A stretch of DNA of 64,000 nucleotides from Marinomonas mediterranea MMB-1 (GTDB lineage Bacteria; Pseudomonadota; Gammaproteobacteria; Pseudomonadales; Marinomonadaceae): the NCBI RefSeq assembly GCF_000192865.1, contig NC_015276.1, forward strand, positions 1,302,001 through 1,366,000, in the 5' to 3' direction. The position numbers and the translations under genes were made by a program. The notes beneath the pieces were generated by a model that was not told the DNA's origin, searched no databases, and saw only the letters and a list, made by a program, of their open reading frames with translations. Shown one piece after another: positions 26,642-35,988 of the stretch (positions are counted from its first letter, which is position 1; each line of letters starts with the position of its first letter).

Positions 26642-27574
26642 ACAGAAGTTAAGTTAAGCGATGTAGATTTGAATCTTTTGTATATTTATCTCGTTCTAAT
26701 TGAAGAGAAAAATGTGACGAAAGCCGCTTCACGTTTAAAAGTATCGCAGCCCGCAGTAAGTCGTTCTCTTTCTCGCTTGAGAGAGGTGTTCGATGATCCG
26801 TTATTTGTACGTAATTCTCACGGTCTTTCTACGACTGCTCGCACGGATCAGCTTGCGCCACAGTTAAAAGAGATGATGGAGGCGCTAGAGACCTTAATTC
26901 AACCGTCTGAGTTTATTCCAGAGCAATCTACGCGTCGGTTTGTACTTTCGACTACGGATTTTGGCTCATTGACGGTATTGCCAAAACTTTTGGAGGCTTT
27001 TCGCGCCCAAGCCCCTCATGCCGTATTGGAAGTTAAAAGCTGGGATGAGAGCACGGTAAGTGATATGGGTAATGCCGAGATTGACTTGGCGGTTGCCGTT
27101 TTGTCTAAGGAACCACCGGCTGGTGTGAAAGGAATGCGGCTAAAAAGCGATACAATGGTGTGCTTAGCTCGAAAGGGAAACCCGCATATCACTAATGGCA
27201 TTTTGACTTTAGAAGGTTATTTAGCAGCGCCGCATGTGCAAGTTGTGCTTGGTCGTCGTCATCAATACGCGGTTGATCGTGCACTGACTAAGTTGGGGCA
27301 CAAACGTGAAGTAGCAGTTACATTACCAAACTTTGTACCTGCTGCTGCAGTCGTTCGCAATAGTGATTTATTGTTAACCGTGCCTAAGCTTTTCGCACAA
27401 GACTTCGCTGAGATTTCACCAAATTTAGAAGTGTATGATTTGCCATTTGAAGCTAAATCGTTTGATTACTCTATGATTTGGCACGACCGTTATCAACATG
27501 ACGAAGCTCATAAATGGTTTAGAAAAATTATTTACGAAGTGTTCGAAGAGTATAAGCACCTATACGATGACTAA
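26639..27574 (+). CDS. LysR-family transcriptional regulator
   Basis: 311 residues from TTG 26639, the only sensible start upstream of the helix-turn-helix. The N-terminal winged helix (DLNLLYIYLVLIEEKNVTKA, then SQPAVSRSLSRLREVFDDPL) is typical. The C-terminal effector domain begins with RRFVLSTTDFGSLTVLP. The pattern is closest to the NodD/LeuO-like LysR subgroup (inference). Its usual divergent target is not evident: serB lies upstream on the same strand. A terminator shared with the convergent HEPN-like gene follows. Confidence 0.9.
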   Translation: MTEVKLSDVDLNLLYIYLVLIEEKNVTKAASRLKVSQPAVSRSLSRLREVFDDPLFVRNSHGLSTTARTDQLAPQLKEMMEALETLIQPSEFIPEQSTRRFVLSTTDFGSLTVLPKLLEAFRAQAPHAVLEVKSWDESTVSDMGNAEIDLAVAVLSKEPPAGVKGMRLKSDTMVCLARKGNPHITNGILTLEGYLAAPHVQVVLGRRHQYAVDRALTKLGHKREVAVTLPNFVPAAAVVRNSDLLLTVPKLFAQDFAEISPNLEVYDLPFEAKSFDYSMIWHDRYQHDEAHKWFRKIIYEVFEEYKHLYDD

Positions 27575-27648
27575 GCGATCCTGATCTGTTTTTTGACCTA
27601 ACCGCTATTCGTTATCGGTGTTATTAGTCAGAGCAGTGATATTATATA

Positions 27649-27686
27649 AAGAGCCCCTTCTTATATTGCCAGAAGGGGCTCTTTTG
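27649..27686. terminator. Bidirectional rho-independent terminator
   Basis: AAGAGCCCCTTCT and AGAAGGGGCTCTT arms with A-run and T-run flanks, between convergent genes. Confidence 0.9.
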
Positions 27687-27720
27687 TTATGTTCGAGTCT
27701 TTGAAATATCTGAGGTCCCA

Positions 27721-28140
27721 CTAAGCTTCTAGGCGTGCTGTCCATTCTTTCGTGAGGACTTCAACCAGCGCATAACGTTTGATTTTGAGCGCATCGTCTA
27801 GCCCCGTAAAGTTTTGCTCAAGGTAATCGTTTAGAATCTGATCTCGGATTTTTATAAGGGATGCAATCTGTTGACCTTGTTCATAGGTCACATCTTTATG
27901 TTTGATTAGTTCATCTAATACCTGATCTCTCGTTTCTACATCGACATTGTAGTGGTTTTTAAGAACGTATTTAGCAAGGTCTAACATGGATGCGACGAGA
28001 AGCTGAAATGAATGTTCGACAGCCATTCGTTCATCATTGGAAAGACTTTCCGTCTTATTCTTTTTTCTATGAGCATCCAATCGCTTTATCATCATATGTT
28101 GATGATCATAAAGCGCATTCTCCCATTCTATATCTCGCAT
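27721..28140 (-). CDS. HepT/DUF86-like HEPN protein with altered active site
   Basis: 139 residues, all helical in appearance. LLVASMLDLAKYVL and the later IRDQILNDYLEQN align with the DUF86/HepT fold, whose RNase or AMP-acceptor motif is R-x4-6-H-x-Y. Here the histidine is replaced by asparagine (R-D-Q-I-L-N-D-Y). No MntA-type nucleotidyltransferase partner is next to it. It may be a stand-alone, non-toxic derivative. The family assignment is by pattern only and moderately sure. Confidence 0.55.
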   Translation of the reverse strand: MRDIEWENALYDHQHMMIKRLDAHRKKNKTESLSNDERMAVEHSFQLLVASMLDLAKYVLKNHYNVDVETRDQVLDELIKHKDVTYEQGQQIASLIKIRDQILNDYLEQNFTGLDDALKIKRYALVEVLTKEWTARLEA

Positions 28141-28229
28141 ACATCCACCTATATCTTAGAGATAAGTCAAAATGAAAATATCGACTACCAACACGAGTAA
28201 GCGCTCCTACTCTCTTAATTCAGTGTAGT

Positions 28230-29450
28230 TTAAAAGGTTGAAAAAGGGTAAAAGTCGTAACTATCTTCTTGATTTATCTCAAAGCCTGCTGGAATGTGAA
28301 GGTAACCATCTGATTCGCATGCAGGTAGTAAGGCACCTGAACTCTGTTGTGGGTGGGGCTTGGCCTGTCCGTTCTGTATTGATACTCTGAGGAATTCATC
28401 TCTAGAAATGGTTTTGTTTCTACTGAAACTTGCCTTCACTGGTATGGGTTTTGGGCGCTGGATCGCTTGACCAGATGCTCTTTTCAACGCCGCGTTGGCG
28501 AGCCAATGATAGGTCACCAGTGTTGAGCTTGGGTTTCCTGGTAAGCCGATGAGTGGTGTATTAAATACCTTTGCGATGACAATGGGTTTCCCCGGTTTCA
28601 TCGCGACTTTCCATAGATTGATTGTGCCATTGCGCTCTATAGCGTCCTTAACATAGTCTTCTTCTCCCACCGATACGCCGCCTGAAGAGAGAATGATATC
28701 AACCTTATTTGCCAAGTTTTGTAGCGCACTTTCGGTTGCTGCTTTATCATCTAAGCAATGAGTAACATCAATAACCTGATATCCAGACTGAGTCAAAAGC
28801 CCTTGTAACATTGGGCCATTTGAATTGTATATTTGCCCATCTTGTAGAGGTGTTCCTGGAGCGATAAGTTCATCGCCTGTTGTGAGTATACCGACTTGAA
28901 GGGGCTTGAAAATAGTGACCCTGTTTATGCCGATGCTCGCTAATAAGCCAATATCCATTGCGTTAAGGTGCTGGCCAGAATGTAAGATTGATTGCCCGCT
29001 CGCTACATCCTGACCCTTTGGGCGAATATTTTCATTTGCGCTTGGTAGCCTCAAAAGAGAGATCGTATCATCGCTATTAACTCGAACCTCTTCCTGCATG
29101 ATGACGGCATTCGCCCCAAGAGGGATTTCAGCCCCAGTAAAGATGCGAGCCACGGTACCTGTTACGAGTGGGCTCGGAGCATGCCCTGCTGGAATGCGTT
29201 GAGAGACTTGAAATGGTGTTTGTTTTGTATCTGCGTGCTCTGAGGCTTGATCGATATTGAGTGCGTACCCGTCCATAGCACTGTTTGCAGCTGGAGGAAC
29301 GTTAATGGGAGAGACTATGTCTTCGGCTAGCACTTTTCCAAGCGCTGAAGCAAGCGGGACGGTTTCCTTTTCGACCAGCGTTGGCAGGCAGGTTTGAAAA
29401 AAAGTGAGCGCTTCTTCAAAAGGCATCATTTTGGGGGGCATGTGGTTCAT
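28230..29450 (-). CDS. moeA: Molybdopterin molybdenumtransferase
   Basis: 406 residues from ATG 29450; ATG 29441 (MPPKMM) has a better spaced GGA and may be the true start. Signatures are NSAMDGYAL, VRIFTGAEIPLGANAVI (as VARIFTGAEIP), TTGDEL and SSGGVSVGEEDYVKDA, and LPGNPSSTLVTY. It inserts molybdate into adenylylated molybdopterin. Third gene of moaA-moaB-moeA on this strand. Confidence 0.95.
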   Translation of the reverse strand: MNHMPPKMMPFEEALTFFQTCLPTLVEKETVPLASALGKVLAEDIVSPINVPPAANSAMDGYALNIDQASEHADTKQTPFQVSQRIPAGHAPSPLVTGTVARIFTGAEIPLGANAVIMQEEVRVNSDDTISLLRLPSANENIRPKGQDVASGQSILHSGQHLNAMDIGLLASIGINRVTIFKPLQVGILTTGDELIAPGTPLQDGQIYNSNGPMLQGLLTQSGYQVIDVTHCLDDKAATESALQNLANKVDIILSSGGVSVGEEDYVKDAIERNGTINLWKVAMKPGKPIVIAKVFNTPLIGLPGNPSSTLVTYHWLANAALKRASGQAIQRPKPIPVKASFSRNKTISRDEFLRVSIQNGQAKPHPQQSSGALLPACESDGYLHIPAGFEINQEDSYDFYPFSTF

Positions 29451-29518
29451 TCCAACTTTATTTTGTTTAACTGCTACGTACGCCGTTAACGAGTTTTATT
29501 GATTCTGTGCTGAAAATA

Positions 29519-30040
29519 CTACATACGTGGACTGAGTAGCATTTCTACAAAGTTACAAGGCCTGTGCGATGCGTCGAGCTGCTCCTTGATAACGTTATTC
29601 CACGCCGTTTTGCAGGCACCGGTAGAGCCTGGTAAACAAAAGACAAGCGTTTTATTTGCGAGTCCAGCGAGCGCACGCGATTGAATCGTCGATGTACCTA
29701 TTTCATGGTATGAAATGTGTCTAAATAATTCTCCGAATCCGTCAATTTCTTTATCGAGTAAGGGTATTATTGCTTCAGGGGTGCTGTCTCTTGAATAAAA
29801 CCCCGTCCCGCCGGTCATTAGAATGACATGCGCCTCTTCGTTTGCGATCCATTGAGAAACAATCGCGCGCATTTGATAGACGTCGTCTTTTACAATTGCT
29901 CTGTCTTTTAGTGTGTGCCCAGAGTCAGAAAGAAGGGATACTAAGGCGTCTCCAGAAGTGTCATTTTCAGGTGTTCGAGTATCTGAAACGGTTAGTACGC
30001 AAATGTTAAGGGGGCGAAATGGTGAAGATGATTTAGACAT
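29519..30040 (-). CDS. moaB: Molybdenum cofactor biosynthesis protein B
   Basis: 173 residues; AGGAA eight bases before ATG 30040. The MoaB/MogA fold is shown by VLTVSDTRTPENDTSGD, ILMTGGTGFYSRDSTPEAI and LPGSTGACKTAW. It is thought to adenylylate molybdopterin ahead of MoeA. Lies 13 bases after moaA and 68 bases before moeA, so one operon is likely. Confidence 0.95.
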   Translation of the reverse strand: MSKSSSPFRPLNICVLTVSDTRTPENDTSGDALVSLLSDSGHTLKDRAIVKDDVYQMRAIVSQWIANEEAHVILMTGGTGFYSRDSTPEAIIPLLDKEIDGFGELFRHISYHEIGTSTIQSRALAGLANKTLVFCLPGSTGACKTAWNNVIKEQLDASHRPCNFVEMLLSPRM

Positions 30041-30053
30041 GAAATATTCCTAT

Positions 30054-31049
30054 TTAGCCTCCAGTTGCGCTCATGAAACGCAAGATTTGAGGCTTTTCAT
30101 TTAAGTCAAAATAATGACGTTCTGGTTTAAGCGAGAGTGCGCTATGAATGCTCGCTTTTAACGTTTCTATATTCGCATTTTTGTCCCGCAAAGTAGGCTT
30201 TAGGTCCATGGAATGTTCGTTGCCGAGGCAAAGCAATAGTTTACCTTCTGCGGTGAGTCTAACGCGATTGCATGTGCTACAGAAGTTATGGCTGTGTGGC
30301 GAAATTAACCCAATTTTATTATCGAAGCTATCTACATCGTAATAGCGACTAGGCCCACCCGTTTTGAGGTTGCTTTTTTCTAAGGTGTAACGTGAACTCA
30401 GTTGAGTGTATATATCGTCACTCGATATATAGGCAGCGGCGCGGTCATGATGACTGATGACACCCAATGGCATTTCTTCTATAAAACTGATATCCATCGC
30501 GCGATGAAGCGCAAAATCAGCAAGATCCAGTATTTCGCTATCATTATGATTTTTTAGAATCACGCTGTTTAACTTTAAGCGCTTAAATGGAAGTTGAGTG
30601 GCTTTATCTATACCTCGAACAACCTGATCAAACTTGTCTCTGCGGGTCAATGCTTCAAATTTTGTCCGGCTAAGGGTATCTAGGCTTATGTTTATTCGAG
30701 AGACGCCTACGTTAAAAAGGGAGCCAGCCATACGTTCAAGTTGAGAGCCGTTGGTGGTTAACGTGAGTTCTTCTAAGCCGTCAGTATTGGCGATCTTTTC
30801 TAAAGCCCAGAGAATATTTTTACGTACGAGTGGTTCTCCGCCAGTGATGCGGATTTTTTTTGATCCCATTTTTACAAACGTTTGTGCGACAGTAACAATT
30901 TCTTCGAGCGTTAATATGTGGCTTCTCGGTAAGAAGGTCACATCTTCGTCCATACAATATGTGCATCGAAAATCGCATTTATCTGTAACGGATATCCGTA
31001 GATAGTCAATGGACCTTCCAAATGGATCAATAAGTGTATGGTTAGACAA
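30054..31049 (-). CDS. moaA: GTP 3',8-cyclase (molybdenum cofactor)
   Basis: 331 residues from TTG 31049, which has GAGAGG seven bases upstream and gives the usual N-terminus (SNHTLIDPFGRSIDYLRIS). An ATG at 31106 would add 19 residues of poor character. Radical-SAM cluster motif CDFRCTYC, ITGGEP and a C-terminal second [4Fe-4S] set (CSTCNR and a Cys 14 residues on). The usual terminal GG dipeptide is present. It makes the cyclic precursor from GTP with MoaC, which is not in the window. Confidence 0.94.
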   Translation of the reverse strand: MSNHTLIDPFGRSIDYLRISVTDKCDFRCTYCMDEDVTFLPRSHILTLEEIVTVAQTFVKMGSKKIRITGGEPLVRKNILWALEKIANTDGLEELTLTTNGSQLERMAGSLFNVGVSRINISLDTLSRTKFEALTRRDKFDQVVRGIDKATQLPFKRLKLNSVILKNHNDSEILDLADFALHRAMDISFIEEMPLGVISHHDRAAAYISSDDIYTQLSSRYTLEKSNLKTGGPSRYYDVDSFDNKIGLISPHSHNFCSTCNRVRLTAEGKLLLCLGNEHSMDLKPTLRDKNANIETLKASIHSALSLKPERHYFDLNEKPQILRFMSATGG

Positions 31050-31222
31050 GGTGACGCCTCTCTGAGTTAACCCACCAATCAAACCAGAAAAAAGCCATTT
31101 TGGCAAAAATGTTTAAAGTTGCTGGGGCAAATGCCTCGATTATTTTAAGGTATGCCCTTTCAGCTAAACTTGGTGTTAACATCTTATAGAAAAGTGTAGA
31201 AGAGAATTGAGTAGAGGTCGTC

Positions 31223-32095
31223 ATGAACCCCGTATTAAGTGGTCTAATTGATCTGTTGTCTTTGGAAAAAAGGTCCGACGATCAGTTTGTTGGTATGAGC
31301 CAAGACTTGGGTTTTCCTAAAGTGTTTGGTGGGCAGGTTATTGGGCAAGCGCTCAGCGCAGCGTCACAGACAGTTGAAGGGAGAGTGCCTCATTCCTTAC
31401 ATTGTTATTTTATTCGTCCGGGCGATGCTGCTCAACCGATAGAATATGAAGTCGAACGCGTGCGTGACGGTCGCAGTTTTAGTGTACGTCGTATTATTGC
31501 CTCTCAGTTAGGTAAAACGATATTAGTAATGACCGCGTCATTTCATATTGAAGAAAACGGCTTGGAGCATCAAGATGCAATGCCTCAGGTTCCGGGGCCT
31601 GAAAACTTTAAGTCAGAGTTAAGTTTGTATCGCTTACATGCAGAAGAGATTCCTTCGAAAATAAGAGGGCTCCTGACCGCAGACAGACCCATTGAGTATC
31701 GAATAGTAGAGAACCAAAACCCCTTTAGGCCTAGAGCAGGCATAGGGAAACGGCATATTTGGATGAGAAGTATCGATGCACTTCCTGATGATCCATTTAT
31801 TCATCAATCTATGCTTGCTTACACGACGGACTATGGCTTTTTGGAAACGGCTTTACAGCCCCACGGAATTTCTATTGGTAACCCTCAGCTGAATATTGCC
31901 AGTTTAGATCATTCTATCTGGTTCCATCGTCCTTTTAGGTTAGATGATTGGTTACTTTATGTGGCGGACAGTCCATCGGCGAGCGCTTCACGTGGTTTTG
32001 TTAGAGGTCAAATATATAACAGAGACGGGGTTTTAATAGCTTCGACAGCGCAAGAGGGCCTTCTACGAAAAAGTGAGTTGTACGATTTGACGTGA
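31223..32095 (+). CDS. tesB: Acyl-CoA thioesterase II
   Basis: 290 residues, a double hot-dog fold. VFGGQVIGQALSAASQTV, SLHCYFIRPGD, RVRDGRSFSVRRI in the first half and SLDHSIWFHRPFRLDDWLLY in the second (catalytic Asp near DHSIWFH) identify TesB. It hydrolyses medium and long acyl-CoA. Divergent from moaA across about 170 bases. Confidence 0.95.
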   Translation: MNPVLSGLIDLLSLEKRSDDQFVGMSQDLGFPKVFGGQVIGQALSAASQTVEGRVPHSLHCYFIRPGDAAQPIEYEVERVRDGRSFSVRRIIASQLGKTILVMTASFHIEENGLEHQDAMPQVPGPENFKSELSLYRLHAEEIPSKIRGLLTADRPIEYRIVENQNPFRPRAGIGKRHIWMRSIDALPDDPFIHQSMLAYTTDYGFLETALQPHGISIGNPQLNIASLDHSIWFHRPFRLDDWLLYVADSPSASASRGFVRGQIYNRDGVLIASTAQEGLLRKSELYDLT

Positions 32096-32307
32096 AGATA
32101 AAGGACGTTAAAGTTTGCTTGATATCAAAAAAGTGAAAACTTTACTTAAGAATTGTACACAAATTCATCAATTTTGTTTAGAATACCGAATCTTTTCGTT
32201 GAAGGGCCCTGAAATTCGACTTCATTTTAGTTGAAATAATAAGGATGATTAATCAGGGGTGTCTAAATTTATTGTCTTACGATATATACGGATGTGACGG
32301 GTAAACA

Positions 32308-33615
32308 GTGAATACGAACCGAACGCTTGCAAGTTTTATTTTACACAAAGCATTAGCATGTTACTTTCTGTCGGCTGTTTTTGTGTTTGGCATTATGTTG
32401 GTGTTTTTCTTCGAAAACCAAAAAAACATTCAGGCCGAGCAAGCTAAAATCTACGGAAAGTTTGTTGCAGAAAAATTACAGGATGTTTCGACGGCGAGTT
32501 TAGGTGATTTGGTCGCACATATGGGGACTCTTGATGCTATCGCGTTAAACGATGAGTTTAATGTGGGCATTGCAACGAAATCGACGGACACACTTTGGTT
32601 TAAAACGGAGGTTTCTTCCGCCGATACGCCTCGACGCCAATGGTCTACGAGTGTTAGTAATGTTCAACTTGGCATTATTTCTGTCACCACTTCCGCCCCT
32701 CTTCAGCCAATCTATGATGCACTTCTCTATAAAGCCCAATCGTATCTCGTTTTATTGGTTGTCCAATTATTGTTCTTATGGGCATTGTTTAAATTTTTAG
32801 TGGTGCGCTTTATTCGACGAGCGATACAGCTGTTGAGTCGAGATCTGGAAATTCTGAATTTGAAGAACCCAACACCTTTAGCCGGAGACCCCATTCTGTC
32901 TGGCTTTTCGGAATATCGCCGTATACTCGTGGATATTAATCGAGTCATTACGTCGTTAGTTGTCTCTCGAAACCAAGTTGAAAGAATGAACGAACAACTT
33001 GAAGAGAAAGTGCGAGAAAAGACACTTTCATTGGAAGAAAAGAACAATACATTGGTTCAGCTAAACCAGCATTTATCGACACTTGCGAATACGGACTCCC
33101 TCACTCAGGTTTATAACCGAACGCGATTTGATCTTCTCTTCCGTGAAAATGTTGCCGTATCACAACGAAGGAAAACCAACCTTTCTTTATTGCTTATTGA
33201 TCTTGATGACTTTAAAAACGTGAACGATCAATATGGCCATCAGGTTGGGGATCAAGTGTTGAAACACGTTGCCCAATCTCTTTCAGAGACCTTAGGGGAT
33301 CACGGTATTTTAGCTCGTTGGGGCGGTGAAGAGTTTGCTGTTTTACTGCCTTACTATGATGAACAGCGTGCCAGAGGTATGGGTGAAATTCTACGCCAAT
33401 CGATTGACACAGCGTATTTTGAAGACCAGCAAATTCATATCACATTGAGTGTCGGTGTAGCGAGGTTGGGTGACGATGAAACAGGCAATCAGCTCCTAAA
33501 TAGAGCGGATATGGCACTGTATGAAGCGAAAGAAAGTGGCCGAAATCGGGTCATAGTCGCTAAAAGCGTCGAACAAAAACAGCTTACCTTTGAAGCGTTG
33601 TCTAATCCAAAATAA
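32308..33615 (+). CDS. Membrane-bound diguanylate cyclase (GGDEF)
   Basis: 435 residues from GTG 32308. Membrane helices at about 15-35 and 145-168 flank a periplasmic sensor region of about 110 residues. A coiled coil (about 215-255) leads to the GGDEF domain with an intact GGEEF signature (ARWGGEEFAVLL) and LIDLDDFKNVND. The RxxD feedback site is not seen. It should make c-di-GMP in response to an unknown periplasmic signal. It appears to be a single-gene unit. Confidence 0.9.
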   Translation: MNTNRTLASFILHKALACYFLSAVFVFGIMLVFFFENQKNIQAEQAKIYGKFVAEKLQDVSTASLGDLVAHMGTLDAIALNDEFNVGIATKSTDTLWFKTEVSSADTPRRQWSTSVSNVQLGIISVTTSAPLQPIYDALLYKAQSYLVLLVVQLLFLWALFKFLVVRFIRRAIQLLSRDLEILNLKNPTPLAGDPILSGFSEYRRILVDINRVITSLVVSRNQVERMNEQLEEKVREKTLSLEEKNNTLVQLNQHLSTLANTDSLTQVYNRTRFDLLFRENVAVSQRRKTNLSLLLIDLDDFKNVNDQYGHQVGDQVLKHVAQSLSETLGDHGILARWGGEEFAVLLPYYDEQRARGMGEILRQSIDTAYFEDQQIHITLSVGVARLGDDETGNQLLNRADMALYEAKESGRNRVIVAKSVEQKQLTFEALSNPK

Positions 33616-33824
33616 GAGTGTTGTTGCTGTTATTACTTTCCACCTGTCACCTAGGCCATTTACTATTTTTTAAGCGCTTTTTCTGTCTTTTTTTTATTTC
33701 TTCTGTATTTTGTGAAAATTAAATCTTTTGTTGGTGTTGTCGCGTATATTTCTCCGTTCGACAAAAAGCGTGTCGTGCGCTGGAAATTTAAACGGTTAAC
33801 ATTTGTCCCACGGATAACATCTAA

Positions 33825-34040
33825 ATGAATCCAATCAATCCTGCTAAGCTGTTAAATAGCAAATGGACGGCTGTCCACCCTCAAAATAAAGAAAAGCACT
33901 TTCTAGTATCTGACATTGATCGCGATGAGGAAGGGGTTGTTATTTCCTGCACGTTAGAGGCGGTAATGACTAAAAGTGAATATTTACTAGATTGGACTGA
34001 GCTTAAAAATAATGCCGTTTGGATGCAAGGTTGGAAGTAG
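33825..34040 (+). CDS. Small Trp-rich protein (TIGR02450 family)
   Basis: 71 residues with four tryptophans in conserved places (LLNSKWTAVHP, LLDWTEL, VWMQGWK). It is a small conserved cytosolic protein of unknown function found in many gammaproteobacteria. It lies between a diguanylate cyclase gene and the convergent queG. Confidence 0.82.
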   Translation: MNPINPAKLLNSKWTAVHPQNKEKHFLVSDIDRDEEGVVISCTLEAVMTKSEYLLDWTELKNNAVWMQGWK

Positions 34041-34060
34041 GATATATCGCTACTCTGAAT

Positions 34061-35146
34061 CTAACGGTGTTGTTTCCTCTGCTGCATATCAAGAGCCCAT
34101 TCAATGTGTTCCTGTAGCAGTTCACTAGATGCTGGTTTTTGGCTTTCTAAAGCTTTGATAGCGACTTCGTTGTAAGGAGCGTTACCAAGTGCTATCGCTA
34201 TGTTTCGTCGCCAGCTTTCGTAACCTGTACGTCTAATTGGCGACCCTGCAGTCTTGTCTAAAAACTCGTCCTCAGTCCATAAAAAGAGCTCAATTAAGTC
34301 CGCTTGATCTAGTTTGTGACGCGGCTGAAAGTCATTTTCTTGTGTATGCTTCGAAAACTTTGTCCAGGGGCAGACCAGCTGACAATCATCGCACCCAAAT
34401 ATTCGGTTTCCCATTTTGCTTCTGAGGTCGACTGGAATGGAGCCCTTGTATTCAATGGTTAAATACGAAATGCATTTGCTAGCATCAAGCACCCAAGGTT
34501 CGACAAAGGCGTCGGTTGGGCATTTCTGAATGCAGGCATCGCAACTTCCACAATGGCGTGTTTGGGTTGGCGCATCAACAGGTAGCGGCAAATTTGTAAA
34601 AAGCTCTCCTAACAAAAACCAGCTACCTGCTTTAGGCGATAACAGGAGAGTATTTTTTCCGATCCAGCCCATTCCAGCTTGTTCGGCAATTTGTCTTTCG
34701 AGAACTGGAGCGCTGTCTACAAAGGCTCTATAACCATGGTCTCCGATGACGTCCTCAATTCTCTTTGCCAGAGTGGTTAAGCGTTTGCGGATGACTTTGT
34801 GATAGTCTCGTCCTAATGCGTAGCGGGCAATATACGCTTTTTCCGGTGTTTGTAGGCGTTTGACGGTTTCAACAGATTCGGGAAGATAGTGCATTCTTAA
34901 CGAAATGACGCGTTGTGTACCTTCGTGAAGCTCCTCTGGTTTAAACCTTAAATCACCATGGTCAGCAAGATACTCCATTGTTCCGTGATAGCCACTGTCT
35001 ATCCATTGCTGATATTGCGCTTTATATTGCTCAAGACTTGGTTTCACTATCTTCGCGTCAGCAAAACCCAGCTCTAATGCCCAGTCTTTTATCTTTTGAG
35101 CGAAGTTATTTAGCTCATCCGCGGAGTGTAAATTCGAAGGTAACAC
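34061..35146 (-). CDS. queG: Epoxyqueuosine reductase
   Basis: 361 residues from a GTG start at 35146; there is no strong ribosome site. Two [4Fe-4S] sets are visible: CGSCDACIQKCP and CDDCQLVCPW, plus a Cys in DASKCISYLTIEY. The catalytic Asp region is AFVDSAPVLER. It reduces epoxyqueuosine to queuosine in tRNA using cobalamin. The C-terminal part (NIAIALGNAPYNEVAIKAL) is a HEAT-like repeat. Stands alone between convergent and short genes. Confidence 0.95.
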   Translation of the reverse strand: MLPSNLHSADELNNFAQKIKDWALELGFADAKIVKPSLEQYKAQYQQWIDSGYHGTMEYLADHGDLRFKPEELHEGTQRVISLRMHYLPESVETVKRLQTPEKAYIARYALGRDYHKVIRKRLTTLAKRIEDVIGDHGYRAFVDSAPVLERQIAEQAGMGWIGKNTLLLSPKAGSWFLLGELFTNLPLPVDAPTQTRHCGSCDACIQKCPTDAFVEPWVLDASKCISYLTIEYKGSIPVDLRSKMGNRIFGCDDCQLVCPWTKFSKHTQENDFQPRHKLDQADLIELFLWTEDEFLDKTAGSPIRRTGYESWRRNIAIALGNAPYNEVAIKALESQKPASSELLQEHIEWALDMQQRKQHR

Positions 35147-35303
35147 AATAAGGTCTTAATCGTAGAGGAAGAGGGGAGGCTGTGGTCTCCGCTCTTCAGG
35201 TAGGTTATAGAAATATATTAAAGTCGCTGTTTATGTAGAGCCATGTGAGCTTTGAAAAATGTTGTCTGTAATACACATTTTCTACAACCTACAAAAAGTC
35301 GCA

Positions 35304-35564
35304 TCAGTATAGCAGAGAGTCACCTTTTACAACGTCCATTAATAAATTGATAAACATTTTGTCTGCTTCTGAGTGCTCCTCAGGTATTTTTAACGTTGTT
35401 TGTGCCGAGACTTCTTCGGCAATTTTTTGGTATGCGTCAGTATCATTGATATGCTCTTTTGCAATACGAACTATCTCAGCTGCCAGTTCTGGCTCCATTA
35501 ACATTTTTCTAAAACAACGTAGAAATTCATCAATAATACGTTGCTGATTGAGTTCAGACGCCAT
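35304..35564 (-). CDS. Hypothetical protein, 86 residues
   Basis: A helical, acidic protein (MASELNQQRIIDEFLRCFRK). No signal peptide, membrane segment or known motif. The start ATG at 35564 follows a purine-rich AGGAG site read on this strand, which supports translation. It lies between queG and ilvI. Function unknown. Confidence 0.6.
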   Translation of the reverse strand: MASELNQQRIIDEFLRCFRKMLMEPELAAEIVRIAKEHINDTDAYQKIAEEVSAQTTLKIPEEHSEADKMFINLLMDVVKGDSLLY

Positions 35565-35988
35565 AGTTATTACTCCTAAATCAATAATGGTCTAATAACA
35601 CCACGAAGCCAGTCACAGAGCAAGTGGCGTAAAATTATAAATTGAGAACGGTTGACTCTATTTAACACTACAGAGATAATAGGCGACTATTATATCAGCA
35701 ATACCCCGCTGATTGTTCTTCATAGTGGCCAACAGCCCCTTCTCATATGGTATTTTAGGCCATACACACAAGCGATGTTAGTTTTAATGCATGACTATCT
35801 CGCTATCCTCGCGCAAACACGCGGGCAGTGTAAAAACTGCGATTTATTGCGTACAAGTGTTTCCTGCTCTCAGGTATCTCTTTGGTTTAGCAAAATTCGT
35901 TTTATCAACGTTTATCTACTCATCATATACGGGTACAATACGGCGCGTATTTGGTAGTACAACAATAAACACTATAGAGGGTAACAAG
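35565..35988. other. Leader region of ilvIH
   Basis: About 420 bases. A possible promoter has -10 TACAAT at 35934-35939, with a weak -35 near 35911. Open frames here lack a credible start or a run of branched-chain codons with a terminator, so no leader peptide is called. Confidence 0.35.

Noticed and set aside
35652..35957. Possible leader peptide or gene before ilvI
   Set aside because: No ribosome site, no cluster of Ile/Val/Leu codons followed by an attenuator; the open frame looks like chance.
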